A DNA stretch of 41,240 bases from a virus: the IMG/VR virus record IMGVR_UViG_3300025889_000022, positions 1-41,240 of that record. One strand, written 5' to 3'. How positions within the stretch are numbered: the first letter of the stretch is position 1; each line of letters starts with the position of its first letter. The position numbers were made by a program, and so were the translations under genes. Under the pieces are notes generated by a model, which saw nothing but the letters and a program-made list of their open reading frames with translations, did no database searches and was not told the DNA's origin. Positions 1 to 6,226 of this stretch are shown here, piece by piece.

Positions 1-127
1 CAATATGCATCATTTGCAATTGCGTCAATTGCAACCTGCAACCTGTGCCGTCGAAATGTGATCCGAGTGCGTGGTAGGGAGTGCATTATGAGCGACGTGA
101 CCCAGATACATACAGGCAAGACGCCGA
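1..127. repeat. Left copy of 127-bp terminal direct repeat (closure overlap)
   Basis: Bases 1-127 are identical to 41114-41240. The repeat starts inside the cI/cro intergenic region and ends inside the repressor gene, which is not where a functional terminal repeat would be expected. Its length equals a widely used assembler k-mer. The simplest reading is a circular or circularly permuted genome of 41,113 bp whose ends overlap by assembly. Confidence 0.95.
14..34. promoter_or_regulatory. Lysogeny operator, perfect 9-3-9 palindrome
   Basis: Arms TTGCAATTG and CAATTGCAA are perfect inverted repeats around the spacer CGT. On the circular genome it lies between the divergent cI-like gene (starts at 88) and cro-like gene (starts at 41105) and overlaps the -35 of the predicted cro promoter. 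It is followed by two copies of GCAACCT (31-44). The second copy of this site is 41127-41147. A dyad this strong between two divergent HTH genes is the expected binding site of the phage repressor; which protein binds is inferred. Confidence 0.8.
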
Positions 128-408
128 CCCGCCTGCACTACATTGTAGAGTGGGCGGCGAAGCGAGGGATCACTCAGGCGAAGCTGGCGCGGCGTCTAGA
201 GGTGGACAAATCAACGGTTTTTCGCTGGTTTCAAGGGCAACTGCCCAGCGAGCGGCATATAATTGGCATCGCCGAGATGTTTGCGGTCGAGCCTACCGAC
301 CTATTCCGGCACCCCGATGATGACTGGCTGACCCGACTGCTCAAATCCAAGCCCGCCGCCGAGCGCGAGCGCATCGAGCAAGCCATCCGCATCCTTCTCG
401 CCAGCTAG
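88..408 (+). CDS. Small HTH (XRE/Cro-CI-like) lysogeny repressor candidate
   Basis: A 106-residue protein with a helix-turn-helix at about residues 26-50 (ITQAKLARRLEVDKSTVFRWF) and a short charged C-terminal tail. It has no S24/LexA-type peptidase domain, so induction by RecA-stimulated self-cleavage is not expected. The start at 88 is chosen because AGGGAG lies about 7 bases upstream; an in-frame GTG at 58 would add ten residues without a comparable site. It is divergent from the cro-like gene across the 9-3-9 operator. Position and domain make it the likely CI analogue, but a Cro or activator role cannot be excluded. Confidence 0.8.
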   Translation: MSDVTQIHTGKTPTRLHYIVEWAAKRGITQAKLARRLEVDKSTVFRWFQGQLPSERHIIGIAEMFAVEPTDLFRHPDDDWLTRLLKSKPAAERERIEQAIRILLAS

Positions 409-450
409 TTTCTTGCCGTTTTGCTGAGCGGCTGCATCGCTTTGCCGCTT

Positions 451-482
451 TTGTTGCGCCAAATGCAATTGCATATATTGCA
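451..482 (+). promoter_or_regulatory. Early-left promoter with repressor operator
   Basis: TTGTTG (451-456), 17 bases, then TATATT (474-479) fits a sigma-70-type promoter ahead of the 533 gene. Overlapping it, TGCAATTG - CAT - ATATTGCA (464-482) is an imperfect 8-3-8 dyad. Its left half matches the half-site of the 14-34 operator exactly, so the same repressor probably controls this promoter. It would drive the rightward operon 533-3210. The promoter is predicted only from sequence. Confidence 0.6.
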
Positions 483-532
483 TACTACTGCAAATCATGC
501 ATACTCTGGGCCTCAACAAGGGAGACCCAGAC

Positions 533-706
533 ATGCCATCAATCGACATTCGAGAGACGTTCAAGACCGAGGCCGAGGCCAAGGCGTTTGTTGACAAGTA
601 TATGAGCGCCTACTCGCCGCTGGCGTATGGCACCAGCCTGCGCCGCTGGCAGTCGGATAGCGGCTGCTGGTTTGTTGCCGGTCACCGCTTCTCTACGGCG
701 GATTGA
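533..706 (+). CDS. Small hypothetical early protein (57 aa)
   Basis: First gene of the early-left operon. The start at 533 has GGAGA 7 bases upstream; the in-frame ATG at 497 has none. The product (MPSIDIRETFKTEAEAK...) has an alternating charged and aromatic pattern ending in SGCWFVAGHRFSTAD, compatible with a small alpha/beta fold. I do not recognise the family. It sits directly behind the operator-bearing promoter, so it should be among the first genes expressed after derepression. Confidence 0.65.
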   Translation: MPSIDIRETFKTEAEAKAFVDKYMSAYSPLAYGTSLRRWQSDSGCWFVAGHRFSTAD

Positions 707-708
707 TC

Positions 709-807
709 ATGATCGACATCATCATCACCCACCACCAGTGGCTCCTCGTTCCCGCTCTGACACCGGTCGGCTTGCTGATCTGGGCGGCATTGGAGTGCCG
801 GTCATGA
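709..807 (+). CDS. Micro-ORF, 32-aa single-span membrane peptide
   Basis: ATG at 709 reads MIDIIITHHQWLLVPALTPV followed by GLLIWAALECRS to a TGA at 805-807. The middle is one continuous hydrophobic stretch long enough to cross a membrane. The next gene's ATG (804) overlaps its stop as ATGA, the junction used throughout this operon, which supports a translated ORF. Function is unknown. Its shortness leaves real doubt. Confidence 0.45.
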   Translation: MIDIIITHHQWLLVPALTPVGLLIWAALECRS

Positions 808-1301
808 ACAGATTTGACATCCGCAAAGTCCGCGATGACCTCAACGTCCTGCGCGGTCTGTACCCGGAACTGCTCGATGACGAGGAACTGTGGATCGACA
901 CGCTCGAAGGCGAGACAGATTTCAATGGCGTCCTGTCGCGCATCCTCGATGAGGTAAGTGGCAGCGAAGAACTGCTTGCCGGGATCAAGGCCCGCAAGGC
1001 CCAGATCGCTGACCGGCAGAAGCGGATCGAGGAGCGGATCGAGAAGCTGCGCGGGCTGATCGACAGCCTGATGGAGCAGGCCGATGTCGCCAAGGTCGAA
1101 CTGCCAGAGGCGACCATTTCCCGCCGCCGGGTGCCACCTGCCGTCGTCGTGACCGACGAGGACGCGATCCCGCGCATCTACGGCCACGAAGCGTGGAAGC
1201 TGGACAAGAAGAAGCTGAAGGAAGCCTTGGAAGAGGGCTTTGAGATCGCCGGGGCGTATCTGTCCAACGGCGGTCAGTCAATTTCAATCAGGAGATCGTA
1301 A
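804..1301 (+). CDS. Siphovirus Gp157-family protein
   Basis: The 165-residue product has the Gp157 layout: an acidic N-terminal helical part (EELWIDTLEGE), a long charged coiled coil (about residues 60-100, IADRQKRIEERIEKLRGLID) and a C-terminal segment with REP/KLDKKKLKEAL-like and SIRRS elements. Gp157 proteins occur beside phage single-strand annealing genes; resistance to phage infection has been suggested for one member, but their biochemical role is unclear. It overlaps the preceding micro-ORF by ATGA, and the ERF gene begins on the last base of its stop codon, so translation is probably coupled. Confidence 0.85.
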   Translation: MNRFDIRKVRDDLNVLRGLYPELLDDEELWIDTLEGETDFNGVLSRILDEVSGSEELLAGIKARKAQIADRQKRIEERIEKLRGLIDSLMEQADVAKVELPEATISRRRVPPAVVVTDEDAIPRIYGHEAWKLDKKKLKEALEEGFEIAGAYLSNGGQSISIRRS

Positions 1302-1900
1302 TGACCGACATGTCGATGAACGAGGCGCTGATCGCGGCTCAGCAAGAAATCCGTTTCGCCAAGCAGGATGCCAAGAACCCTCATTTCAACAGCCAGTTCG
1401 CCAGCTTCCAGAGCGTCCACCACAGCGTGATCCCGGTGTTGAACAAGCACGGCTTCAGCGTGATCTTCACGACGATCTTTGAGGGCGGGCTGTTTCAATT
1501 GCTGGCCCACCTGACCTACAGGGACGGTTCCAAGCTGGTGAGCAGCTTCCCGCTGCCGACCGCATTTGACCGCCCGCAGGTGCTGGGCAGCGCCCTGTCC
1601 TATGGCAAGAGATACCTGTTGATGGGTCTGGCCGCGATCCACTCCACCGCCGACGACGACGACGGTAACGCTGCTGAGAAGGGTGCTGATGAGGCTCGCC
1701 TGCGGCAGGCCACCGACCTGCGCGACGAACTGATCAAGGACATCGGCAACTGCATCAGCCTTGCTGAACTTGAGGCGTCAAAGAAGACCGCCTTCTTCAA
1801 GACCCAGTTCCAGAACCTGCAGGCGCTGTCTCCTGAGATGGCCAAAGAGGTGGTCGAGGCGGGTAAGGCTCGCCGAGTGGAACTTGAGGGAAACGGGTGA
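1301..1900 (+). CDS. erf: ERF-family single-strand annealing protein
   Basis: The 199-residue product carries the ERF superfamily core: NPHFNSQFASFQSV near residues 25-40, then the diagnostic GSALSYGKRYLLMGLAAI with an acidic DDDDGN motif near residues 95-122. P22 Erf-type proteins anneal complementary single strands during phage recombination and can circularise or repair infecting DNA. The C-terminal third is variable and helical, as in the family. It is translationally coupled to Gp157 through a TAATG junction. The family assignment is firm; substrate details are inferred. Confidence 0.9.
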   Translation: MTDMSMNEALIAAQQEIRFAKQDAKNPHFNSQFASFQSVHHSVIPVLNKHGFSVIFTTIFEGGLFQLLAHLTYRDGSKLVSSFPLPTAFDRPQVLGSALSYGKRYLLMGLAAIHSTADDDDGNAAEKGADEARLRQATDLRDELIKDIGNCISLAELEASKKTAFFKTQFQNLQALSPEMAKEVVEAGKARRVELEGNG

Positions 1901-1906
1901 TGATCA

Positions 1907-2239
1907 ATGAGTTCGTCCGAGCCGTTCAGAATCTCTTCCCGCAAGCGGAAGTCATTCAGCAATCGCGAGAGGGCCGAAATCTTCCGCGACACCTCTGGGA
2001 TTTGCCACCTGTGCCAGCGGCCAATCGGTCCGGGTGAGGAGTGGGATGTTGAACACGTCACACCCAAAGGGCTGGGCGGCTCGGATGATCCCGAAAATCT
2101 GCGGCCTGCGCATGTGGATTGCCACAGAGGGCCGGGCGGCAAAACATCAGATGATCGGGCCAAGATGGCAAAAGCAGACCGTCTGGCCCTCAAGAATGCG
2201 GGGCTTTGGAAGAGCAAGACGCCGATGAGGAGACGCTGA
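1907..2239 (+). CDS. HNH endonuclease
   Basis: The 110-residue protein has a basic N-terminus, a CHLC zinc knuckle (about residue 33), then WDVEHVTPKGLGGSDDPENL and RPAHVDCH, which supply the H-N-H metal and catalytic residues with a second Cys/His zinc pair. It is a free-standing HNH of the short phage type and may cut or nick DNA in recombination or packaging. It lies in the early operon and not beside terminase, so a recombination or host-DNA role is as likely as packaging. It ends with a TGATG junction to the next gene. Confidence 0.88.
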   Translation: MSSSEPFRISSRKRKSFSNRERAEIFRDTSGICHLCQRPIGPGEEWDVEHVTPKGLGGSDDPENLRPAHVDCHRGPGGKTSDDRAKMAKADRLALKNAGLWKSKTPMRRR

Positions 2240-2535
2240 TGATGTCTACAGCCATTGTCACCGAGGGACAGGTCGAGGAGTCGATGGAGTATCTCTTCAC
2301 CAGCGCCAGCGAGTTGGGTGTGGCCGAGGCCGAGGCTCGCCGGTCGAAGGCGCAGGCGATGAAGGCCAGCGTCGAGAAGAGCGTGGCCGGTCAGGAGCGG
2401 GACGCTGATCTGGACCCGACATACCTCAAAGCCAAGTCCTATCTTGAGACGCTGAAGGCCCTGCGAGACGCCCACGAAATGCGCATTGAAATCTGGCGAA
2501 CCCAGTCAAGCAACTGGAGAGCGATGAAGCTATGA
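2239..2535 (+). CDS. Hypothetical helical early protein (98 aa)
   Basis: Starts MMSTAIVTEGQVEESMEYLF directly on the HNH stop codon (TGATG). The product is almost wholly helical, rich in Ala/Glu/Lys, with EAEARRSKAQAMKASVEKSV suggesting a coiled coil. Its C-terminus (LDPTYLKAKSYLETLKALRDAHEMRIEIWRTQSSNWRAM) resembles small phage proteins found near Gp157/ERF genes. No enzyme motif is visible. It overlaps the next gene by ATGA. Confidence 0.7.
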   Translation: MMSTAIVTEGQVEESMEYLFTSASELGVAEAEARRSKAQAMKASVEKSVAGQERDADLDPTYLKAKSYLETLKALRDAHEMRIEIWRTQSSNWRAMKL

Positions 2536-2705
2536 CGGCGAAAAGGATCATTTCACAGGCCGAGGCCGAACGGCTGGCCGATCTGGCCACGACCGCAGGC
2601 GTTGAGGTCGAGATCGAGCGCAACGGGACACTGGTCCGGATCAGGCCGTATCAGGCGACCACCGATCTGGCCGCGTGGCGGTTGAAGAGGAAGGCAGGAC
2701 GATGA
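2532..2705 (+). CDS. Small hypothetical early protein (57 aa)
   Basis: ATG at 2532 overlaps the upstream stop (ATGA) and the ORF ends in an ATGA shared with the 2702 gene. The product begins MTAKRIISQAEAERLADLAT; the middle GVEVEIERNGTLVRIRPY looks like two beta strands, and the tail is basic (WRLKRKAGR). Both junctions match the operon style, so it is probably translated. No family is recognised. Confidence 0.6.
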   Translation: MTAKRIISQAEAERLADLATTAGVEVEIERNGTLVRIRPYQATTDLAAWRLKRKAGR

Positions 2706-2941
2706 AAGTGCAAGCGGCAGTACTAGCCATCGCAGCAGCAGCGATCACCGGCCTTGTCGTGGTCAAGCTGGCGACCGTAGAGCGCAAGATGATTGTTCAT
2801 CGCTATGACCCGCAGTGGACTGTGGTCCCCACAGGGGGCGGGGAAGAGGCGGTGCCGGGTTGCAAGTGCAGCACCCACCCGAAGACGGTTTCGCCCGCCA
2901 GTGAGCCTGCAAAGCCCTTCCGGCAGGGGGTTGAGTCATGA
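2702..2941 (+). CDS. Small exported or membrane-anchored protein (79 aa)
   Basis: Residues 4-24 (QAAVLAIAAAAITGLVVVKLA) form an N-terminal membrane segment or signal anchor. The remainder is polar, with a CKC pair and a proline-rich end. It overlaps its neighbours by ATGA on both sides. An inner-membrane anchored protein with a short periplasmic tail is the simplest reading. In a temperate phage this could be superinfection exclusion, but nothing in the sequence proves it. Confidence 0.6.
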   Translation: MKVQAAVLAIAAAAITGLVVVKLATVERKMIVHRYDPQWTVVPTGGGEEAVPGCKCSTHPKTVSPASEPAKPFRQGVES

Positions 2942-3210
2942 AGCAGCGCATCTTTGTACGGTCTATGAAAAAGTGGATCGATGTCACGTTTAAGGCCGAC
3001 AACAACCAGCGGGTTGAGACTGCATACGTCACGATCAGTGTAGACGGTCAGCATCCCTGCCTAAAACTACGGTGGAAAATCAAAGGCCGGATCATGTGCA
3101 GCGCAGCGTTCAACGCGATCAAGGCGAAAAATCCGGGCGCGTTGATGGATGTGCTGGATCATTTCAAGGACACCGCCGACCTGCCCAACATGATCGAAAT
3201 CGCTGCTTGA
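2938..3210 (+). CDS. Hypothetical early protein (90 aa)
   Basis: Last gene of the early-left operon, overlapping the previous one by ATGA. The protein has a basic N-terminal half with predicted strands (TAYVTISVDGQHPCLKLRWKIKG) and a helical C-terminal half (SAAFNAIKAKNPGALMDVLDHF). I do not recognise it. Its stop codon overlaps the -35 hexamer of the next promoter (TTGACC at 3207), so the next transcription unit starts immediately. Confidence 0.65.
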   Translation: MKQRIFVRSMKKWIDVTFKADNNQRVETAYVTISVDGQHPCLKLRWKIKGRIMCSAAFNAIKAKNPGALMDVLDHFKDTADLPNMIEIAA

Positions 3211-3237
3211 CCTGTGTGGATATATCTGTGATATATT
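3207..3237 (+). promoter_or_regulatory. Promoter and 7-3-7 operator of the HTH/integrase unit
   Basis: TTGACC (3207-3212) and TATATT (3232-3237) are separated by 19 bases, longer than ideal. Between and over the -10 lies a perfect inverted repeat ATATATC - TGT - GATATAT (3220-3236). The 11 bases TTGACCTGTGT are identical to the start of the minus-strand promoter at 36933-36961, which has the same 7-3-7 geometry. The HTH protein encoded just downstream is the obvious candidate autoregulator; that is inference. Confidence 0.6.
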
Positions 3238-3264
3238 GATGTGTCACAGCAATGGAGCGCAATA

Positions 3265-3444
3265 ATGACCCCACAGGATTTGAAGGATTGGCGATCCAAG
3301 GTTGGCTTCAGCCAGCGTCAATTGGCCGAGCGCCTTGGTATGGCAACCGGCGCGGTCTCGCACTGGGAAATCTCCAACAGGCCCATCCCAGTGTGGCTTC
3401 CGCTGGCCTTGGCTGGCATCGAGCAGGAGATCGGTCATGCATAA
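3265..3444 (+). CDS. Small XRE-type HTH regulator (Xis/Cox-position protein)
   Basis: The 59-residue protein is essentially one helix-turn-helix (LKDWRSKVGFSQRQLAERLG...GAVSHWEISNRPIP), a typical XRE fold with little else. The start at 3265 has GGAG 7 bases upstream; an in-frame GTG at 3241 lacks one. The integrase start lies inside its 3' end (8-base overlap), so the two are co-translated. In this position it may control integrase expression, act as a recombination directionality factor, or both. Confidence 0.78.
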   Translation: MTPQDLKDWRSKVGFSQRQLAERLGMATGAVSHWEISNRPIPVWLPLALAGIEQEIGHA

Positions 3445-4531
3445 GGTCGTCACTGAGAAGAAGACGTACTACTACGCCTACAAGGGCGGGCCTCGCATCC
3501 ACTCTGCCCCCGGCACCAAGGCGTTCGACCGCGAGGTCAAGATGGCTCTGCGCGAGCGTGATGCAGGCGGGATCGACACGCTGGACGACCTGCTCAAGGC
3601 TTGGATCGTCTCGGCCCAATACAAGGCTCTGAAGCCAAACACCCGCGTCTTCTACAACAAGGCCATCGATGACATTCTGGACGAGTGGTCCGGAGCCAAG
3701 CTGGCGATGTTTGGGCAGAAGGGTGCGCGCAGCACTTTGCTCGAATGGCGAGATGAGATCGCGGATGAAGGCAACCAGCGTACTGCCGACCGCAACCTTC
3801 AGACGCTGCGGACGGTGTTTAACTTCGCGCTGGATCGCGAGTTCCTCTCGCACAACCCACTGGCTCGCTACAAGGCGATCTCCAAGGTGAACCGCCGCGA
3901 CATGATCTGGACCGACGCCGACGTGGCCAAGTTCCTTGCCACCGCCAACCAGCAGATGGCCAACGCCTTCCGGCTGGCTTTGCTGACTGGCCAGCGCAAG
4001 GGCGATCTGTTGAACCTCAAGTGGTCGCAGATCATCGACGGCGCGATCCGCATCACCCAGCAAAAGACCGGCGCGATGGTGGCGATCCCGGTCGAGGGTG
4101 AACTGGCCGATCTGCTCAACAGCATCGAGCGGGTGGGTGAGTATGTGCTGGTGAACACCGCAGGTGAGCGGTGGAAGAATTTTTCGACTAGCTGGTATCA
4201 CGCCCGCAAGGCCGCTGGCATCGAGGGGCTGCGCTTCCACGATCTGCGCGGCACTTGGATACACAGAGCCTACCGCGATGGCTGGTCGATCACACAGATC
4301 GCAGCCGTGTCTGGCCACTCAGAGAAGGACGCCGAGCAGGTGATCCGGTCAGCGTATCTGCCCCGGTCGAGCGGCTCGGATCGCGTCCAAAAGCAACTTA
4401 ACGTCAACCAATCAGGGTCAAATTTTACCAAAACGGTCGCGCAAGATATTGAAAAGTATGAGGAAAAACTTGAGAGTAGATCAGTATTTTCCCCCTATAA
4501 AATCAATGTGTTATACGACCTAAAAGGGTAA
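3437..4531 (+). CDS. int: Tyrosine recombinase integrase
   Basis: The 364-residue protein has an N-terminal arm-binding part, a core-binding helical domain (about residues 45-150) and a catalytic domain with Arg187 (TGQRKGD), Lys210, His268-x-x-Arg271 (HDLRGTW), His294 (SGHSEK) and nucleophile Tyr307 (SAYLP). All catalytic positions are present. The start at 3437 is preceded by CAGGAG. The last ~45 codons and the DNA beyond are more AT-rich than the rest of the genome, as is common next to attP. It would catalyse integration and excision with the upstream HTH protein. Confidence 0.95.
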   Translation: MHKVVTEKKTYYYAYKGGPRIHSAPGTKAFDREVKMALRERDAGGIDTLDDLLKAWIVSAQYKALKPNTRVFYNKAIDDILDEWSGAKLAMFGQKGARSTLLEWRDEIADEGNQRTADRNLQTLRTVFNFALDREFLSHNPLARYKAISKVNRRDMIWTDADVAKFLATANQQMANAFRLALLTGQRKGDLLNLKWSQIIDGAIRITQQKTGAMVAIPVEGELADLLNSIERVGEYVLVNTAGERWKNFSTSWYHARKAAGIEGLRFHDLRGTWIHRAYRDGWSITQIAAVSGHSEKDAEQVIRSAYLPRSSGSDRVQKQLNVNQSGSNFTKTVAQDIEKYEEKLESRSVFSPYKINVLYDLKG

Positions 4532-4639
4532 AAACATCCCGAATAAGAGGCTTACATCCTGTTTTCGTCCCAAAATTTAGCGGTCCCAAAGCTACTGCAC
4601 CACATCTGGATCGGGCCTCGTCCGGCCCCTTCCAAGTGG
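4532..4639. other. Integrase-distal segment, candidate attP region
   Basis: Together with the integrase 3' end this is the most AT-rich stretch of the left arm. It holds two copies of GTCCCAAA (4567-4574 and 4583-4590, 16 bases apart). No tRNA 3' end or obvious terminator is visible. Its place directly after int and before an accessory gene is typical of attP, but the core cannot be fixed without the host attB. From 4547 it also reads in frame into the glycosyltransferase. Confidence 0.35.
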
Positions 4640-5218
4640 ATGCAGACGTGGCCTGACCAGCACCCGAAATGGCGCTATCTGGTCTGGGGCAATGACGATC
4701 TCCGGAAGCGTGACTGGGTCACTCACGACCAGATCAATTGGTTCTGGGCGCGAGGCATGTGGGCGGGGGTGGCCGATTGCATGAGATACGAACTGCTGCA
4801 CGAATATGGCGGGTTCATGCCGGGGGCCGATTGCATATGTGAACGGCCCGTCGATGAACTGCTCAATGACCAGCCCGACACAATTGATTGCTGGGCGGTA
4901 TATGAGAGTGAGAAGGCCAAGCCGGGGTGGATCACACCGCCCTACGCAGCAAGGCGAGGGAGCCGGTTTCTGGCAACGGTCATAGAGGCCGTCAGAAGCC
5001 TCACAGAGCGCGATATGGGTCCGCCGTGGGTGTGCGTCGGCAACAAGCTAATAGGCGATCTGGCGGCGTCCTCTGGGGCGTCTGAGGCTATTCACGTCTG
5101 GCCCGATCACTACTTCAATCCCAGACATCATACCGGCATCGAATATGACGGCCCAGACAAGCCGTATGGGCGGCAGATGTGGGGATCAACGGCAGGCAGT
5201 GGAGGGTATCCGACGTGA
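4640..5218 (+). CDS. Glycosyltransferase (sugar-binding/DXD superfamily), N-terminus lacks a standard start
   Basis: From ATG 4640 the product is 192 residues, but homology starts earlier: the same frame from 4583 reads VPKLLHHIWIGPRPAPSKW, the signature N-terminus of Gly_transf_sug proteins. Between an in-frame TAA at 4544 and 4640 there is no ATG, GTG or TTG. CTG at 4559 has AGAGG 8 bases upstream and would give 219 residues. The motif usually YGGxYxDxD reads YGGFMPGADC, so the first Asp is Gly and the second remains. It probably modifies a surface polysaccharide (lysogenic conversion), or is a 5'-truncated gene completed at the attachment site. Confidence 0.75.
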   Translation: MQTWPDQHPKWRYLVWGNDDLRKRDWVTHDQINWFWARGMWAGVADCMRYELLHEYGGFMPGADCICERPVDELLNDQPDTIDCWAVYESEKAKPGWITPPYAARRGSRFLATVIEAVRSLTERDMGPPWVCVGNKLIGDLAASSGASEAIHVWPDHYFNPRHHTGIEYDGPDKPYGRQMWGSTAGSGGYPT

Positions 5219-5637
5219 GGCCGCTATATGAGACGGCCACTGACCTCGTTGCAGAACGAGCCATTGCCGAGACGATTGCGGGGGTGTTTGACCGGCAGAT
5301 CGAGAAGCTGCCGAAGCAGTACCGGTTAGACTTTGCAGTCACCGATACCGAGCGCCGGGTCAGGGCGTTTCTAGAGGTCAAGCGGCGGCACAACGCACAC
5401 GACCGCTATCCGGACGCGATCCTGTCGCTGTCCAAGGTCGTGGCCGCGAAGCACCTGTCAGATGTGGTGGGGGTGCGAAGCTGGTTCGCGATCCAGTGGG
5501 ATGACGCCATTGGATACGCCCCACTTGACGGTCACTACACAGTGTCAATGACCGGCAGGACAGATCGGGGTGACTGGCAGGACATCGAGCCTCACTGCCA
5601 CATCCCACTGTCGGATTTCAAACTGCTCTATCTCTAG
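5215..5637 (+). CDS. PD-(D/E)XK-like small protein, accessory
   Basis: The start is GTG 5215, with GGAGG about 9 bases upstream, overlapping the glycosyltransferase stop as GTGA. The 140-residue product has Glu14, Asp39 (YRLDFAV) and Glu54-x-Lys56 (AFLEVKRR), spaced like the helix-E, D and ExK of the PD-(D/E)XK nuclease fold. The rest is a plain alpha/beta domain. It might be a nuclease or an inactive relative. Its stop (TAG) lies within CTAG, which also supplies the stop of the convergent gene on the other strand. Confidence 0.65.
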   Translation: MRPLYETATDLVAERAIAETIAGVFDRQIEKLPKQYRLDFAVTDTERRVRAFLEVKRRHNAHDRYPDAILSLSKVVAAKHLSDVVGVRSWFAIQWDDAIGYAPLDGHYTVSMTGRTDRGDWQDIEPHCHIPLSDFKLLYL

Positions 5638-5828
5638 GTCAGTTCAGACAGGAAGTCGGCCATATCGCGTAGACGCCTGACCGTCTCTTCCACGCCGACC
5701 TCGATGCAGAGCAGTTCGGCCCCAGCTTCCAGACACACCTGCGCTCGGCGCTCAGCGTGATACGCTCGCGACTGCTCAGCCAATTCATCGATCTTGTCAG
5801 TCACGGCAGTTCGCGTCCTGCGCTTCAT
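5634..5828 (-). CDS. Small hypothetical protein at the end of the late operon (64 aa)
   Basis: Last gene of the leftward late block, overlapping the spanin-like gene upstream by 32 bases. The start at 5828 (MKRRTRTAVTDKIDELAEQS) is used in preference to the ATG at 5858. The product is a charged helical protein (Arg/Glu/Ala rich) with EETVRRLRDMADFLSEL at the end. Function is unknown; placement beside spanins allows, but does not show, a role in lysis. Confidence 0.55.
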   Translation of the reverse strand: MKRRTRTAVTDKIDELAEQSRAYHAERRAQVCLEAGAELLCIEVGVEETVRRLRDMADFLSELT

Positions 5829-6009
5829 TGGCAGCGAGGATTTGGCGCTGTGTTTCAAGCGTCAGCTTGTCCTGACGGGAAGGGCGGATCGGCAGCACCT
5901 GCCCCGTCCACCCGCAGTTGACCTTCATCCAGTGTGGTGCGCTGGCACAGCCCGCCAGCAGCAGGCTAGTCGCGATAGTAGCGATCAAGCCGACGTTCGA
6001 CTTCTTCAT
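5797..6009 (-). CDS. Rz1-like outer-membrane spanin lipoprotein
   Basis: The 70-residue protein begins MKKSNVGLIATIATSLLLAG and then Cys21, a clear lipobox (LLAG-C) for lipidation and outer-membrane sorting. The mature part is short and ends in AANEAQDANCRD. It starts inside the upstream TM-protein gene (44-base overlap, different frame), the nested or overlapping arrangement usual for Rz/Rz1. Together they would fuse inner and outer membranes in the last step of lysis. Two further cysteines (33, 68) could pair between subunits. Confidence 0.75.
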   Translation of the reverse strand: MKKSNVGLIATIATSLLLAGCASAPHWMKVNCGWTGQVLPIRPSRQDKLTLETQRQILAANEAQDANCRD

Positions 6010-6226
6010 CTCCAGCGAGCCTCACCTTATTGACGATCTTGTTGGTCCGCTCAGCAGCCTTGTTATTCAAGGCGCGTGACCGGCGCTCGTATTCATATTT
6101 GCCCGCTGCCTTGCCCTTCGCGAAAACCATTGCAAGACCAATCAACGCGGCACCGATAATGGAAATCTGCAGGGCGAAACGCGCCCACACGGCGCTCAGC
6201 CAGCCCATCAGCAGCGTGAAGATCAT
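5966..6226 (-). CDS. Rz-like inner-membrane spanin
   Basis: The 86-residue protein has one N-terminal membrane segment (about residues 10-35, WLSAVWARFALQISIIGAAL...) followed by a charged helical periplasmic part (YEYERRSRALNNKAAERTNK). This is the topology of an i-spanin. It overlaps the lysozyme stop by ATGA and overlaps the lipoprotein gene. It is shorter than lambda Rz, so the two-component spanin call rests mainly on context and topology. Confidence 0.7.
   Translation of the reverse strand: MIFTLLMGWLSAVWARFALQISIIGAALIGLAMVFAKGKAAGKYEYERRSRALNNKAAERTNKIVNKVRLAGDEEVERRLDRYYRD

Noticed and set aside
3308-4318. 336-codon antisense ORF over the integrase
   Set aside because: A mirror of GC-rich coding sequence; the integrase frame has all catalytic residues, and the antisense product has no domain pattern or suitable operon context.
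4532-4640. tRNA-type attB/attP core
   Set aside because: No T-arm or acceptor-stem sequence could be found; the attachment core is left undefined.
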